From a bacterium (GTDB lineage Bacteria > Electryoneota > RPQS01), in contig JADJEH010000002.1 of the NCBI GenBank assembly GCA_016702305.1, positions 1 through 64,000 of the forward strand: a stretch of DNA of 64,000 nucleotides. Direction: 5' to 3'. Position 1 is the stretch's first letter, and each line of letters opens with the position of its first letter. Of the stretch, positions 16,121 through 24,725 are shown one piece after another. Below the pieces are notes generated by a model. It did not search any database, had not been told where the DNA came from, and saw only the letters and a program-made list of their open reading frames with translations. A program made the position numbers and the translations under genes.

Positions 16121-19069
16121 ATGAAGAAGCTGTGGACAGTCTGTATTTTGCTGGTGTGTGTCGCGACGGCGGCATTTGCCAGCTACGGTAAGGAAGAGGC
16201 CGCGCGCGACCTAGCGCAGTCCGTGACGCTTGAGAAGGCGTTGGCGTATAAAGAACAAGGTCTGCCAATGACGGCGGAGATGGTCGAGATTTTGACGGCC
16301 TATTATGCTGAGCTTGAAGCGCGTGACTCTTGGGACGGCTTGGATGCGCAGGGCGGTCCGGACACATTTGGCTATCGTTACGTAGACAATCAGTCGCCGG
16401 ACACGGTGGTGTACCAGTGGATTGAGCTGTGCGACGATCCGGGCGCGACGATTTTCACGCTTGAGAACGGTTCGCTGGACGACGGTTACGAGCTGGCGGC
16501 TCCGCTGGGCTTCTCGTTCCCGTACTATGGCACGAACTACACGACGGTTGATATTGGCACGAACGGTATTATACATTTCTCGGGCACGCGTGGCGGTGCC
16601 ACGAACAGCTGTATCAACGCGGCGTCGCGCAATGCCTTCTATCCGTACTATGATGACCTTCATCCGGGCGCGGCCGGCACCCTGGGTTGCACGGGCACCC
16701 CGGGCGCGGGTGCGATCCGCTACAAGAGCTTTGGCACCTACTTCGTGGTCGAGTGGAAGCGGATTGATCCGTTTTCGGGTACCGGCATCTCGACGTTCCA
16801 GTGCATTCTGTTTGACAACGGCAAGATGAAGGTTTCGTTCAGCGACGATCCTGTGCAGCACACGCACAGTTCGGTCGGCGCGACGATTGGTATTGAGGAC
16901 CTTGCGGCGACGAACGGCGTGCAGTACAGCTGCAATACGGCCGGCATCGTTCCGGGCCGTTCGATCGTCTTCTATCCGCCCGCCTCGGCTCCGACGGGTC
17001 GCTGCTGCTACCTTCGTGAAGGCGTGGCGACGTGTGAGGATCTGACGTCGGCTGACTGTCTGGTTTTTGGTGGTCAGTGGGGCGGCGCGGGCACGAACTG
17101 CGCGGCGAATCCCTGCCCGACGGGTCGTTGCTGCTACCTCGACGGTGGCCGCGCGGCTTGCGCGACGACGATTCAGCTTGAGTGCACGGCGCTGGGCGGC
17201 GTGTGGGCGGCTGGTCTGGATTGCGGCACGACGCCGTGTCCGTTGGGCCGTTGCTGCTATGCGGCTGGCTGCGAGACGAACATTGATCTTGAATGTGCGG
17301 CGTTGGGCGGCACGTGGACGACGGGTCTGACTTGCGAAGCGAATCCGTGCCCGGTGAGCCTGCAGGGTGGCGAGGATTGCGCGACGGCGGTGGCCGCGCC
17401 AATTGGCGGCACTTACCTTGGAACGACGGTTGGCGCTATTGACGATGATCCGAACCTGTGGTGCGGAACCGGCTCGAGCAATACGGCCGGCGACGTTTGG
17501 TACACGGTGGTCGGTAATGGCAACACGTTGACGGCAGAAACCTGCCAGCCGACGGGCGGCTTTGATACGCAGTTGGCCGTCTACTGCGGCGACTGTGGTG
17601 TGTTCACCTGTATCGGTTCGAGCGACGACGCCTGCGGCGCGCGTTCGAGCGTGACGTGGTGCAGCGCTGTCGGCACGACATACTACATTCTGGTTGACGG
17701 TTGGAGTGGCAACACTGGCGCGTTCCAGTTGGCGATTTTGGATGGTGCGGCCTGCTCGAACGCGATTGACTGTAATCCGGAAGGCCGTTGCTGCTACGTT
17801 GATATTGACGGTCGTCCGGCCTGTGCGGATGTGCTGGCGGCTGACTGTGCGGTCCTGGGCGGCGAATTCAACGCCACGATGACCTGTGCGGCCAATCCGT
17901 GCCCGGTGGGAAGCTGCTGCTATACGGTTCCCGGCAGCACGATTTGCGATCCGAAGGCTTGCGTTGATGGTATCTATGCATCGCAGTGCGCGACGCTGGG
18001 TGGCACGTGGACGCTGAATGGCGTTTGCCCGGATGCTTGCCCGTCCTCTGTTCCGTGTGTTTGCGAATGCTCGCTGCAGCAATATGCTCACGCGACGATC
18101 GCTGCTGATCTCACGACGTACCCGATTCTGGACAACGGCACGGTGTGCTTGACGATCAATGTGCCGATCGAATACCGTATCACCGACTTGAATGTGTGCC
18201 TCGACCTCGTGCACACGTTTGACGGTGACCTGGTGGTCGCGTTGATCTCGCCGTTGGGTGTGGTGGACACGCTGTCCAACCGCCGCGGCAGTGGTGGTGA
18301 TAACTACACCTGCACGACGTTTGACGATGAAGCCGCTACGACGATCGCGTTGGGCGTTCCGCCGTACACGGGTTCGTTTATTCCGGAACAGCCGCTGTCG
18401 GTTTACGACGGTTCGAACGCGGTCGGCAACTGGCTGCTCTGCGTTTCGGACGCCGCGAACCTTGATCAGGGTTCGGTTCTGGGCGCTTGCTTGAAGTTTG
18501 AATATGACATCATTCTGTCGGTGAACTTCGGTGGTTTTGACGCCGTTGCGAACAACAGCGAAGTGGTGTTGAACTGGAACACGCTGTCGGAGAGCAATCT
18601 GGCCAGCTTCGAGCTGAGCCGTGACGGTTCGGTGATCGCGAATGTTCCGGCCGAGAACGAAGCGACGGGCGCGGTCTACAGCTTTGTGGATGCGAACGTT
18701 GAGAATGGCCATACGTACAGCTACAGCCTCGTGGCGGTTGACAACAACGGCGGTCGTCAGGAACTGGCGACGGTTGAGTCCACCCCGGCGGGCGCCGCGG
18801 TTGTGACGGAATATGCGCTGCATCAGAACTATCCGAACCCGTTCAACCCGACGACGAACATCGCGTTCGACATGGTGGAAGCGGGTCACGTGACGATCAG
18901 TGTGTTCAACATCATGGGCCAGAAGGTGGCCGAACTGGTGAACGGCTCGATGGATGCCGGCCGCCATGTGGTGAGCTTTGACGCAGCCGGCCTGTCCAGC
19001 GGTCTCTATCTGTACAAGATGGAAGCCAATGGCTTCACGGCGCAGTCGAAGATGGTGTTGATGAAGTAA
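16121..19069 (+). CDS. large secreted cysteine-repeat protein with P-domain and type IX sorting domain
   Basis: A 982-residue protein with a signal peptide (MKKLWTVCILLVCVATAAFA). Residues about 85-290 form a nidogen-like globular domain (LGFSFPYYGTNYTTVDIGTN, FVVEWKRID). Five cysteine units follow, starting near residues 293, 334, 376, 554 and 596, of the form G-R/S-C-C-Y...C...C..LGG.W/F....C..NPCP. A pre-peptidase-like module lies between the third and fourth units (GGEDCATA, WYTVVGNG, YYILVDGWSG). Residues about 655-796 form a proprotein-convertase P-domain, and a fibronectin-like module follows. The end is a full type IX sorting domain (LHQNYPNPFNPTTNIAF ... MVLMK). It should be surface-displayed or released. 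No enzyme active site is evident; adhesion or matrix roles are inference. Confidence 0.92.
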   Translation: MKKLWTVCILLVCVATAAFASYGKEEAARDLAQSVTLEKALAYKEQGLPMTAEMVEILTAYYAELEARDSWDGLDAQGGPDTFGYRYVDNQSPDTVVYQWIELCDDPGATIFTLENGSLDDGYELAAPLGFSFPYYGTNYTTVDIGTNGIIHFSGTRGGATNSCINAASRNAFYPYYDDLHPGAAGTLGCTGTPGAGAIRYKSFGTYFVVEWKRIDPFSGTGISTFQCILFDNGKMKVSFSDDPVQHTHSSVGATIGIEDLAATNGVQYSCNTAGIVPGRSIVFYPPASAPTGRCCYLREGVATCEDLTSADCLVFGGQWGGAGTNCAANPCPTGRCCYLDGGRAACATTIQLECTALGGVWAAGLDCGTTPCPLGRCCYAAGCETNIDLECAALGGTWTTGLTCEANPCPVSLQGGEDCATAVAAPIGGTYLGTTVGAIDDDPNLWCGTGSSNTAGDVWYTVVGNGNTLTAETCQPTGGFDTQLAVYCGDCGVFTCIGSSDDACGARSSVTWCSAVGTTYYILVDGWSGNTGAFQLAILDGAACSNAIDCNPEGRCCYVDIDGRPACADVLAADCAVLGGEFNATMTCAANPCPVGSCCYTVPGSTICDPKACVDGIYASQCATLGGTWTLNGVCPDACPSSVPCVCECSLQQYAHATIAADLTTYPILDNGTVCLTINVPIEYRITDLNVCLDLVHTFDGDLVVALISPLGVVDTLSNRRGSGGDNYTCTTFDDEAATTIALGVPPYTGSFIPEQPLSVYDGSNAVGNWLLCVSDAANLDQGSVLGACLKFEYDIILSVNFGGFDAVANNSEVVLNWNTLSESNLASFELSRDGSVIANVPAENEATGAVYSFVDANVENGHTYSYSLVAVDNNGGRQELATVESTPAGAAVVTEYALHQNYPNPFNPTTNIAFDMVEAGHVTISVFNIMGQKVAELVNGSMDAGRHVVSFDAAGLSSGLYLYKMEANGFTAQSKMVLMK

Positions 19070-19140
19070 CCAGCGTAGATGCTGGACCCTTTGCCGCAGG
19101 CGCGTGACGCACGCGGCGATGGATACTGCCTTGGAGAAGC

Positions 19141-19172
19141 AAGCGGGGCGAGTCGCAAGACTCGCCCCGCTT
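19141..19172 (+). terminator. strong intrinsic terminator
   Basis: AAGCGGGGCGAGTC (19141-19154), loop GCAA and GACTCGCCCCGCTT (19159-19172) form a perfect 14-pair stem, 70 bases after the cysteine-repeat gene. It can serve both strands. Confidence 0.85.
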
Positions 19173-19193
19173 CTATTTGGGTACGGATCAAGG

Positions 19194-19367
19194 TCAGCCG
19201 AGGACGATATCCACGACAAAGGCAGCGGCGTAGCCGATGACCGAAGCGAGCAGCAGGACGAGCAGGGTCCGCGTGCGGCCCTTATCCAGTCCCCACTCGT
19301 CCAGGTAGCGGTGCAAGTAGAAGCTGGCGGGAAAAAAGACCAGCGTCGAGATTATGATACTGCGCAT
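19194..19367 (-). CDS. small two-segment membrane protein (57 residues)
   Basis: A short frame from ATG at 19367 to TGA at 19194 encodes MRSIIISTLVFFPASFY, LHRYLDEWGLDKGRTRT and LLVLLLASVIGYAAAFVVDIVLG. Two hydrophobic stretches (about residues 3-18 and 35-56) flank a charged loop, so it is probably an inner-membrane hairpin protein. It ends 22 bases before the strong terminator at 19141-19172, which suits a real transcription unit. I do not recognise a family. The regular hydrophobic/charged pattern argues for coding. Confidence 0.6.
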   Translation of the reverse strand: MRSIIISTLVFFPASFYLHRYLDEWGLDKGRTRTLLVLLLASVIGYAAAFVVDIVLG

Positions 19368-19539
19368 GAAATAGGGTTATGCAAATCACGGTCCGGTCTT
19401 GGGGCGTAACATGCGGACCGGCGGCGGGAATCTGCGGCGGACGCTTGCGGGGGTCCAGTTGCATGGGCGGGTCTATTGACTTGCATGTGCGGCATTGGAT
19501 GAGTAATTTGTAATCCAATAATCAACGGGAGAGTGCAAA

Positions 19540-20379
19540 GTGCTATTCGGGGCGCATACTTCGACTGCGGGTGGATTGTACAAAGCGTTTGAGTGGGGGA
19601 TAGAATTTGACTGCGAAGCGATTCAGGTCTTCACCAAGAGCCAATTGCAGTGGCAGGGCAAGGCCATTGAGCCGGAGGACATTTACAAGTGGTTCGAGGC
19701 CTGGGAAAACGCGGGCGAGCCGCCCGTGTTTGTGCACGACAGCTATTTGATCAATCTCTCGTCGCCGGATGAAACGCTGCGGAAGAAATCCGTGGACGGG
19801 TTTGTGGATGAGCTGGAGCGGGCGGCCCTGCTGGGGATTCCGTGGGTGAACACGCACCCGGGGTCGCACAAAGGCGCGGGTGAAGCGATTGGATTGGAGA
19901 ACTGCGCGAAATCCCTGAATGAGGTGCTTCTGCGCACGGACGACCTGGGTGTGGGGATTCTGCTCGAAACAACAGCGGGGCAGGGCGGCGACTTAGGGGC
20001 GAAATTCTCGCATCTGGGCCAATTGATTCGCGCCTGCGGACAAGACGACCGCATGGGTGTGTGCGTGGACACGTGTCATATCTTCGCGGCGGGCTACGAT
20101 CTGCGCACGCAAGAGGCCTATGACAAGACGTGGCGCGAGTTTGATCAGGAGATCGGCCTGCGGTATCTGCGCGCGTTTCATTTGAACGATTCGAAATTTG
20201 AGTTGGGGCAGCATCGCGACCGGCATGCGGCGATCGGCGCGGGATTTATCGGACAAGCGGGATTTAAGCTATTGGCGACGGACCCGCGGTTTGACGGACT
20301 GCCGGGAACGACCGAGTTGCCGGATGAAGATACGCCGTCGAGCATCGCGCTGTTGAAACGACTGCGGGACGATGCGTAG
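19540..20379 (+). CDS. nfo: endonuclease IV (deoxyribonuclease IV, AP endonuclease)
   Basis: A 279-residue TIM-barrel enzyme that cuts the DNA backbone 5' of abasic sites in base excision repair. It opens LFGAHTSTAGGLYKAFE and has VFVHDSYLINLSSP near 69, WVNTHPGSHKGAG near 108, LLETTAGQGG near 141, GVCVDTCHIFAAGYDL near 171, HLNDSKFELGQHRDRHAAIG near 210 and a TELP ending near 262. These supply the His, Glu and Asp ligands of the three-zinc centre. The start is GTG at 19540, preceded by a purine-rich GGGAGAG, and matches the usual family N-terminus. It stands alone, followed by a terminator. Confidence 0.95.
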   Translation: MLFGAHTSTAGGLYKAFEWGIEFDCEAIQVFTKSQLQWQGKAIEPEDIYKWFEAWENAGEPPVFVHDSYLINLSSPDETLRKKSVDGFVDELERAALLGIPWVNTHPGSHKGAGEAIGLENCAKSLNEVLLRTDDLGVGILLETTAGQGGDLGAKFSHLGQLIRACGQDDRMGVCVDTCHIFAAGYDLRTQEAYDKTWREFDQEIGLRYLRAFHLNDSKFELGQHRDRHAAIGAGFIGQAGFKLLATDPRFDGLPGTTELPDEDTPSSIALLKRLRDDA

Positions 20380-20429
20380 TTAGCGGTGGATGGCCGCGCA
20401 TGAGTTTAGGAATTAGATTGGTATTGAAA

Positions 20430-20453
20430 AAGGCCACCTTTGCGGGTGGCCTT
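20430..20453 (+). terminator. intrinsic terminator of nfo
   Basis: AAGGCCACC (20430-20438) and GGTGGCCTT (20445-20453) pair perfectly, followed by CTTTC. It lies between nfo and the converging cupredoxin gene. Confidence 0.75.
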
Positions 20454-20477
20454 CTTTCGTAGCGATGCGAATTAGAA

Positions 20478-21065
20478 CTACGGTGTGCAGTCTTGGATGA
20501 CGACGATGAATTTTTGATCACCAACGGGATTGAGCAGCAGCGTGGCTTGACCAATGACAGCGACATCCGAGCCGGCTTCGAGCGTCCATCCGGCACCGGG
20601 CGGATCGGTGGCGAGCAGCGGGTCTGTGGTGGAATATGCGTCGTAATGGCCGACCTGCGGGGCGAGCCACCAAAGCCGCACACCCGCGCCTTCGGAAGCG
20701 ATCATCAATTCGCTGGGCGCCAAGCACGGCGGCGGTGCGTTGACAGTGATCGTGCCCGTCATGCCAAGGCTGAAATGCACGTCGCAACGGTAGCTGAAGA
20801 CTCCCGACAGCGGCGCGTTAAATGCAAAATTGTAGGTGAACGCGCTGTTGGTGGGCGCGCCACTGTAGAATACCGTGTCTGGTGTTCCGCCGGACTCCCG
20901 CACATTATGCAGTCCGGTGGTCTTGACCCAACGCACGGTGTCGCCCTGATTGATCGTGAGGGTTGACGGTGAGAACGCCAGTCCGCTGACATTCACTATA
21001 TGCACCGTGGCCCCGGCTTGAACGGTCCACCACAAGCAAAAACAGATTGCCAATACATGTTTCAT
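20478..21065 (-). CDS. secreted blue-copper (plastocyanin-like) protein
   Basis: A 195-residue protein with a signal peptide (MKHVLAICFCLWWTVQAGA). Residues about 20-110 are a type 1 copper domain: VNVSGLAFSPSTLTINQGDTVRWV, then a His ligand in LHNVRE, and the C-terminal ligand loop YRCDVHFSLGM with Cys, His and Met. All four copper ligands are present. The remaining 85 residues are a fibronectin-like module (LMIASEGAGVRLWWLAPQ). It should carry electrons or bind copper outside the inner membrane. The domain is closely similar to the N-terminal domain of the type IX protein at 36631-37812, so the two are paralogues with different ends. The neighbour upstream on the same strand is a mono-heme barrel protein, consistent with a redox context. 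Confidence 0.88.
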   Translation of the reverse strand: MKHVLAICFCLWWTVQAGATVHIVNVSGLAFSPSTLTINQGDTVRWVKTTGLHNVRESGGTPDTVFYSGAPTNSAFTYNFAFNAPLSGVFSYRCDVHFSLGMTGTITVNAPPPCLAPSELMIASEGAGVRLWWLAPQVGHYDAYSTTDPLLATDPPGAGWTLEAGSDVAVIGQATLLLNPVGDQKFIVVIQDCTP

Positions 21066-21180
21066 CGTTGCCTCCCTTGGTTGCGCTTCATGTTACCACT
21101 CTCCCGGGCAAAATAGCCATGCCACAAGGTCACATATATGACCATGATTGTCAAGTTTTCAGACCTGAGAAGAAAAGCAA

Positions 21181-21202
21181 TGGCCGCCCGGACAGGCGGC
21201 CA
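21181..21202 (-). terminator. intrinsic terminator of the heme-barrel gene
   Basis: TGGCCGCC (21181-21188) and GGCGGCCA (21195-21202) form an 8-pair stem. Leftward it is followed by a T-rich stretch. Confidence 0.7.
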
Positions 21203-21230
21203 CGCAATGTCAGAAGTTCTGAATTAACAA

Positions 21231-22528
21231 TTAGAAGAAGACGTGAAGCTGGGCTTCAATCTGCTTTTTGTTGCGGGACTGAGGCGCGCCGGTGACCGGG
21301 TCCGCTTCGGACGAGTAGAGCTGTGCTTGAGGGCGACTTCGACCCACGGGAGGACGTAGGTCGCGGCCCCGATAGTGGTGCGCTCGGCTTGGCCCGCGAT
21401 GCCGGACGTTTCGGCGTTGTCCAGCCAGTCGTAGGCGCATTGCAGCCACACGCCCTGATAGGCCATGACTTCGAGCTGCGCGGTGGCATAGGCGCTGGTG
21501 ATGCCGAACGGGGAGACTTGATCCCTAAAGGTCCAAACCAACGAGGTGGTCCAGTCCTTTCGGTCGTATTCGAAGAGCAGCGAGGTGGCCAGCCAGCCGA
21601 AGTTGGAGGCTCCGTTGCCGGTACCCATGCGATTGTGAATTCCCTCGAACGAGATCCCACCGAAGCCGCCCCAGGCCGTCGTGCGGATGGCCTGACCGGG
21701 GAAGCCGAGTTCAGGATCCGGGGCCTTCCCGGGGGCGTGAAACCAGCTGCCGCCACCTGAGATGATCCATTTCTCGGCAAACGGGAGCCGCCGCTGGCCG
21801 TAGGCACGCAGCATCCAGCGCTTCTGCTGGTCACGATCCATCGGGATATTCGATTGTGCGGCGGTATAGGAACCGCTCACATCGAACCCGACAATGCGAG
21901 TGCCGACCTCAAGACCGACGCCATAGTGCGGCGGATTGGGGGTGCTGAAGGCCGCTCCGGTATAGCCGCTCCACAGGCCGGTGCGGGTGAACGCGGTGTG
22001 GTCGGCGAAGCGGAAGCCGAAATTCTCCTGAAATTGGCCGCCCTTGGCCCAGGCCTTGAAGCCCTTCAGGTTGGCCATACCGTAGATCTCCTGCCGGCCT
22101 GAAGCATCAGCGACACCCTGCGACAGGTAGAGCATGACCTGCTCCGTGGGGCGGATTTGCAGGTATAGATTTCCTTCCATCTGCGCTGTGGTGCCGGTAT
22201 TGGTCGAGAATTGGTCGGACAAGCCGGCTTCGAGCGTGTCACTTTGGGTATTCGTAGCCAGCCAAATGGTGCGAAAATCGGCGCCGATGGTGACGTTTTC
22301 GGAGAGCTTGGGATTGATCTTGTTCAGCGTTTCGTAGCTGACCGGCTTGACGGGCAGATATTGGGGGCCGAAGAACTGGCTGCCGTAAGGTTCGCGCAGG
22401 CCATTTCCGGTGGGGTTGGCATGGCAGAGGAAGCAGCTTTGGCCGAACATGGCGCTATATTGCGGACGGGCCAGGGCTGAGCCGACGAAGCAGGAGCACG
22501 CGAGCAGGAGAGCGGCGACAATGCGCAT
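21231..22528 (-). CDS. outer-membrane beta-barrel protein with one c-type heme motif (frameshift near its end)
   Basis: The start at 22528 gives a signal peptide (MRIVAALLLACSCFVGSALA). A heme motif follows at once in MFGQSCFLCHANPTGNG (CxxCH), near residue 30. The rest, about 390 residues, alternates aromatic and polar residues in beta strands (for example FGFRFADHTAFTRTGLWSGY, WTTSLVWTFRDQ, LQCAYDWLDNAE), as in a porin-like barrel. A base appears to be missing between 21326 and 21327. As written, the frame runs on to 21224 with a basic, unlikely tail. Restoring one base gives VEVALKAQLYSSEADP and an end of EAQLHVFF, with the terminal Phe expected of an outer-membrane barrel and a stop at 21231-21233. 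This suggests an electron-transfer porin, though one heme alone does not prove it. Confidence 0.75.
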
Positions 22529-22676
22529 GGACAGGCCTTTCGAATCAACAAACTGTAAGTTATGCACGGACATGGCAATATACACAACCTGACCGCTGGT
22601 CGCAAGACCAATTGCCTCGTACGGGAAAAGCCGTTATATTATGAATTCTACTCGAATTGGAACAGAAGTGAAATTT

Positions 22677-23492
22677 ATGAAGTTTGCGAAATATCACGGA
22701 TTAGGGAATGATTTTCTGCTCGTGGACGGGCGCGATGTGCCCGGCGCGGAGCGGTACTTTCAGGCGGATCGGGTGCGGGCGCTGTGTCAGCGGCAGACGG
22801 GGGTGGGGGCGGATGGGATTCTGTTGAGGACAGACTGTGACCAAGCTCACCATCGCATGTGGCTATGGAATGCGGACGGCAGCGCGGCGGAGATTTCGGG
22901 CAACGGGTTGCGCTGTTTCGTACTGTTTCTGCATGACCGCGGGTTTGACGTATCAGGCGAAGTGACGATTCAGACAGGCGGGGGCATCCAGCGCGCGTGG
23001 TACATCGGCGATCATGTGGTCGAAACGACGATGCCGACGCCGAACTTTGCGCAGACGGGCGCGCCGGAATTGTTGAAGCTCGCGGCGCACGATCAGATGT
23101 TCGATGTGTTGTCTGTGAATGTGGGCAATCCGCACGGCGTGATCTTCGGACCGCAGCGCGACATTCCGTTTGCGGCTCAGTATGGTCCGAGTTTGGAAAA
23201 GAACCCGGCATTTGCCCAAGGTGCGAACATCGAGTTTGTGAATGTAATGAGCCGTGAGTCGTGCAATTTAGTGGTGTGGGAACGCGGCGCAGGGATTACG
23301 TTGGCGTGTGGCAGCGGCTCGGTGGCGACGGCCTGCGCGGGCTGTGCGGTCGGTCATTTTGATTTTGACAAGCCGATTGCGGTACATCAGCCGGGCGGGG
23401 CGCTGCATATCACCGTGGGGACGGGATTCAGGGAGATTCGGCAACGGAGTATTGCTGAGCGGGTGTTTGCGGGGGAGATGAATGATGAATGA
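22677..23492 (+). CDS. dapF: diaminopimelate epimerase (first catalytic Cys replaced by Ser)
   Basis: A 271-residue protein from the ATG at 22677; the frame extends 12 codons further up but MKFAKYHGLGNDFLLVDG is the usual start. It interconverts LL- and meso-diaminopimelate for lysine and peptidoglycan synthesis. Visible motifs are GVGADGILL near 43, RMWLWNADGSAAEISGNGLRCF near 60-80, VNVGNPHGVIF near 145 and ITLACGSGSVATACAG near 205. The second catalytic cysteine (ACGSG) is present. The first, normally in the motif (E/Q)-x-C-G-N-G, reads Ser (EISGNG, codon TCG). The dapL gene overlaps its stop by four bases, which supports the assignment. Reduced or altered activity, or a lineage-wide variant, is possible. 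Confidence 0.9.
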   Translation: MKFAKYHGLGNDFLLVDGRDVPGAERYFQADRVRALCQRQTGVGADGILLRTDCDQAHHRMWLWNADGSAAEISGNGLRCFVLFLHDRGFDVSGEVTIQTGGGIQRAWYIGDHVVETTMPTPNFAQTGAPELLKLAAHDQMFDVLSVNVGNPHGVIFGPQRDIPFAAQYGPSLEKNPAFAQGANIEFVNVMSRESCNLVVWERGAGITLACGSGSVATACAGCAVGHFDFDKPIAVHQPGGALHITVGTGFREIRQRSIAERVFAGEMNDE

Positions 23493-24676
23493 TGAAGGCG
23501 GAAGTCGGAAATCAGAAAACGGGAAAAGATAGAGCATTGGCTTCTCCAGCAACACGACTAACACGACTGCCGGAATATCTGTTCGCCGAATTGGAACAGA
23601 AGATTGCCGCCAAGACCGCGGCGGGGCGGGACGTGATCAATTTAGGGATTGGTGATCCGGATTTGCCGCCGCCGGAATCGTTCACGAAGAGTCTGCAACG
23701 TCACGCGGCGGATGCGGACGCGCATTTCTACTCGTCGTCACGCGGCGACGCGGAGGTGCGCAAGACGATTGCGAAATATTTTGCGGGGCGTTTCGGTGTG
23801 GAGCTTGATCCGGACACGCAGATCTGCGTGGTGCTGGGCGGCAAGGAAGGGCTCTCGTCGCTGGGGCGCGCGTATGTGAATCCGGGCGACACGGTGGCCG
23901 CGCCGTCACCGGCCTATCCCGTTTACGCGCAAGGCGTGGCGACGCTGTGCGACGGGAAAGTTACGACAATGCCGCTGACGAAAGCGAACGGTTTTCTGCC
24001 GGATTTGCATTTGGCGGAAGGGGCGCGGATGTTGTTCGTCAACTATCCGAACAATCCGACGGGGGCGATTGCGACGGAACTGTTCTGGCAACAGTTGGGA
24101 GATTTTGCCGACGCGCATCCCGAGACAGTTGTGTGTCACGATCACGCATACAGCGAGATGACCTTTGGCGACTACGTGGCGCCGTCGTTCCTGCAATATA
24201 CGAGCAACGCCGTGGAGATGCATTCGCTGTCCAAGGTCTTTAACGCGACCGGATTTCGCATCGGATTTTGCGTGGGGCGGGCGGACTATATCGGCGCCCT
24301 GGTGAAAGCCAAGGCGCAGATTGATTCGGGAGCGCCGCTGATGATTCAGCGGGCGATGGCAGACGGGCTGGCGGGTTATCACGGCGCGGAACCACCGGCG
24401 TCGGTGGTGGAGATTCGCAAGATCTACGGTGAACGGCGCGCCTACACCGAGAAGGCGCTGACGCAGATGGGGTTGGATGTGATCCAGAGTCCCGCCACGT
24501 TTTACGTGTGGGCGCGTGTCGGCGAGGATGAGCTGCCGTTTGTGCAGCGCGCACTCGAGCACGACGTGGTTGTAACACCGGGCCGCGGATTTGGCCGGGA
24601 AGGCATCGGCTACATTCGCCTGGCCTTGACGCAGCCGCTGGACCGCATCAAGCTTGCGATGCAGCGCATGGCTTGA
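23489..24676 (+). CDS. dapL: class I/II aminotransferase, probable LL-diaminopimelate aminotransferase
   Basis: A 395-residue fold-type I PLP enzyme. It has NLGIGDPDLPPPE near residue 50, HFYSSSRGDAEVRKTIAKYF near 78, VVLGGKEGLSSL near 112, NYPNNPTGAIA near 183, HDHAYSEMTFGDY near 215 and the PLP lysine in SLSKVFNATGFRIGF near 245. The GKEG and HDxAYxE motifs are typical of the DapL2 branch, which converts tetrahydrodipicolinate directly to LL-diaminopimelate and bypasses acylated intermediates. Overlap with dapF (ATGA) strongly supports that role. A general alanine or aspartate aminotransferase cannot be ruled out from sequence alone. The start overlapping dapF leaves about 20 unconserved N-terminal residues. 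Confidence 0.88.
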   Translation: MMKAEVGNQKTGKDRALASPATRLTRLPEYLFAELEQKIAAKTAAGRDVINLGIGDPDLPPPESFTKSLQRHAADADAHFYSSSRGDAEVRKTIAKYFAGRFGVELDPDTQICVVLGGKEGLSSLGRAYVNPGDTVAAPSPAYPVYAQGVATLCDGKVTTMPLTKANGFLPDLHLAEGARMLFVNYPNNPTGAIATELFWQQLGDFADAHPETVVCHDHAYSEMTFGDYVAPSFLQYTSNAVEMHSLSKVFNATGFRIGFCVGRADYIGALVKAKAQIDSGAPLMIQRAMADGLAGYHGAEPPASVVEIRKIYGERRAYTEKALTQMGLDVIQSPATFYVWARVGEDELPFVQRALEHDVVVTPGRGFGREGIGYIRLALTQPLDRIKLAMQRMA

Positions 24677-24725
24677 AGCGTAGCGACGATTGCTTTTACA
24701 CAATTCATGATTCCAATATATTTCA

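Noticed and set aside
16211..19219. A 1002-codon open frame on the minus strand opposite the cysteine-repeat gene
   Set aside because: It is a by-product of GC-rich third codon positions. The product is Arg-rich with no domains, while the plus-strand frame has a signal peptide, domains and a sorting tail.
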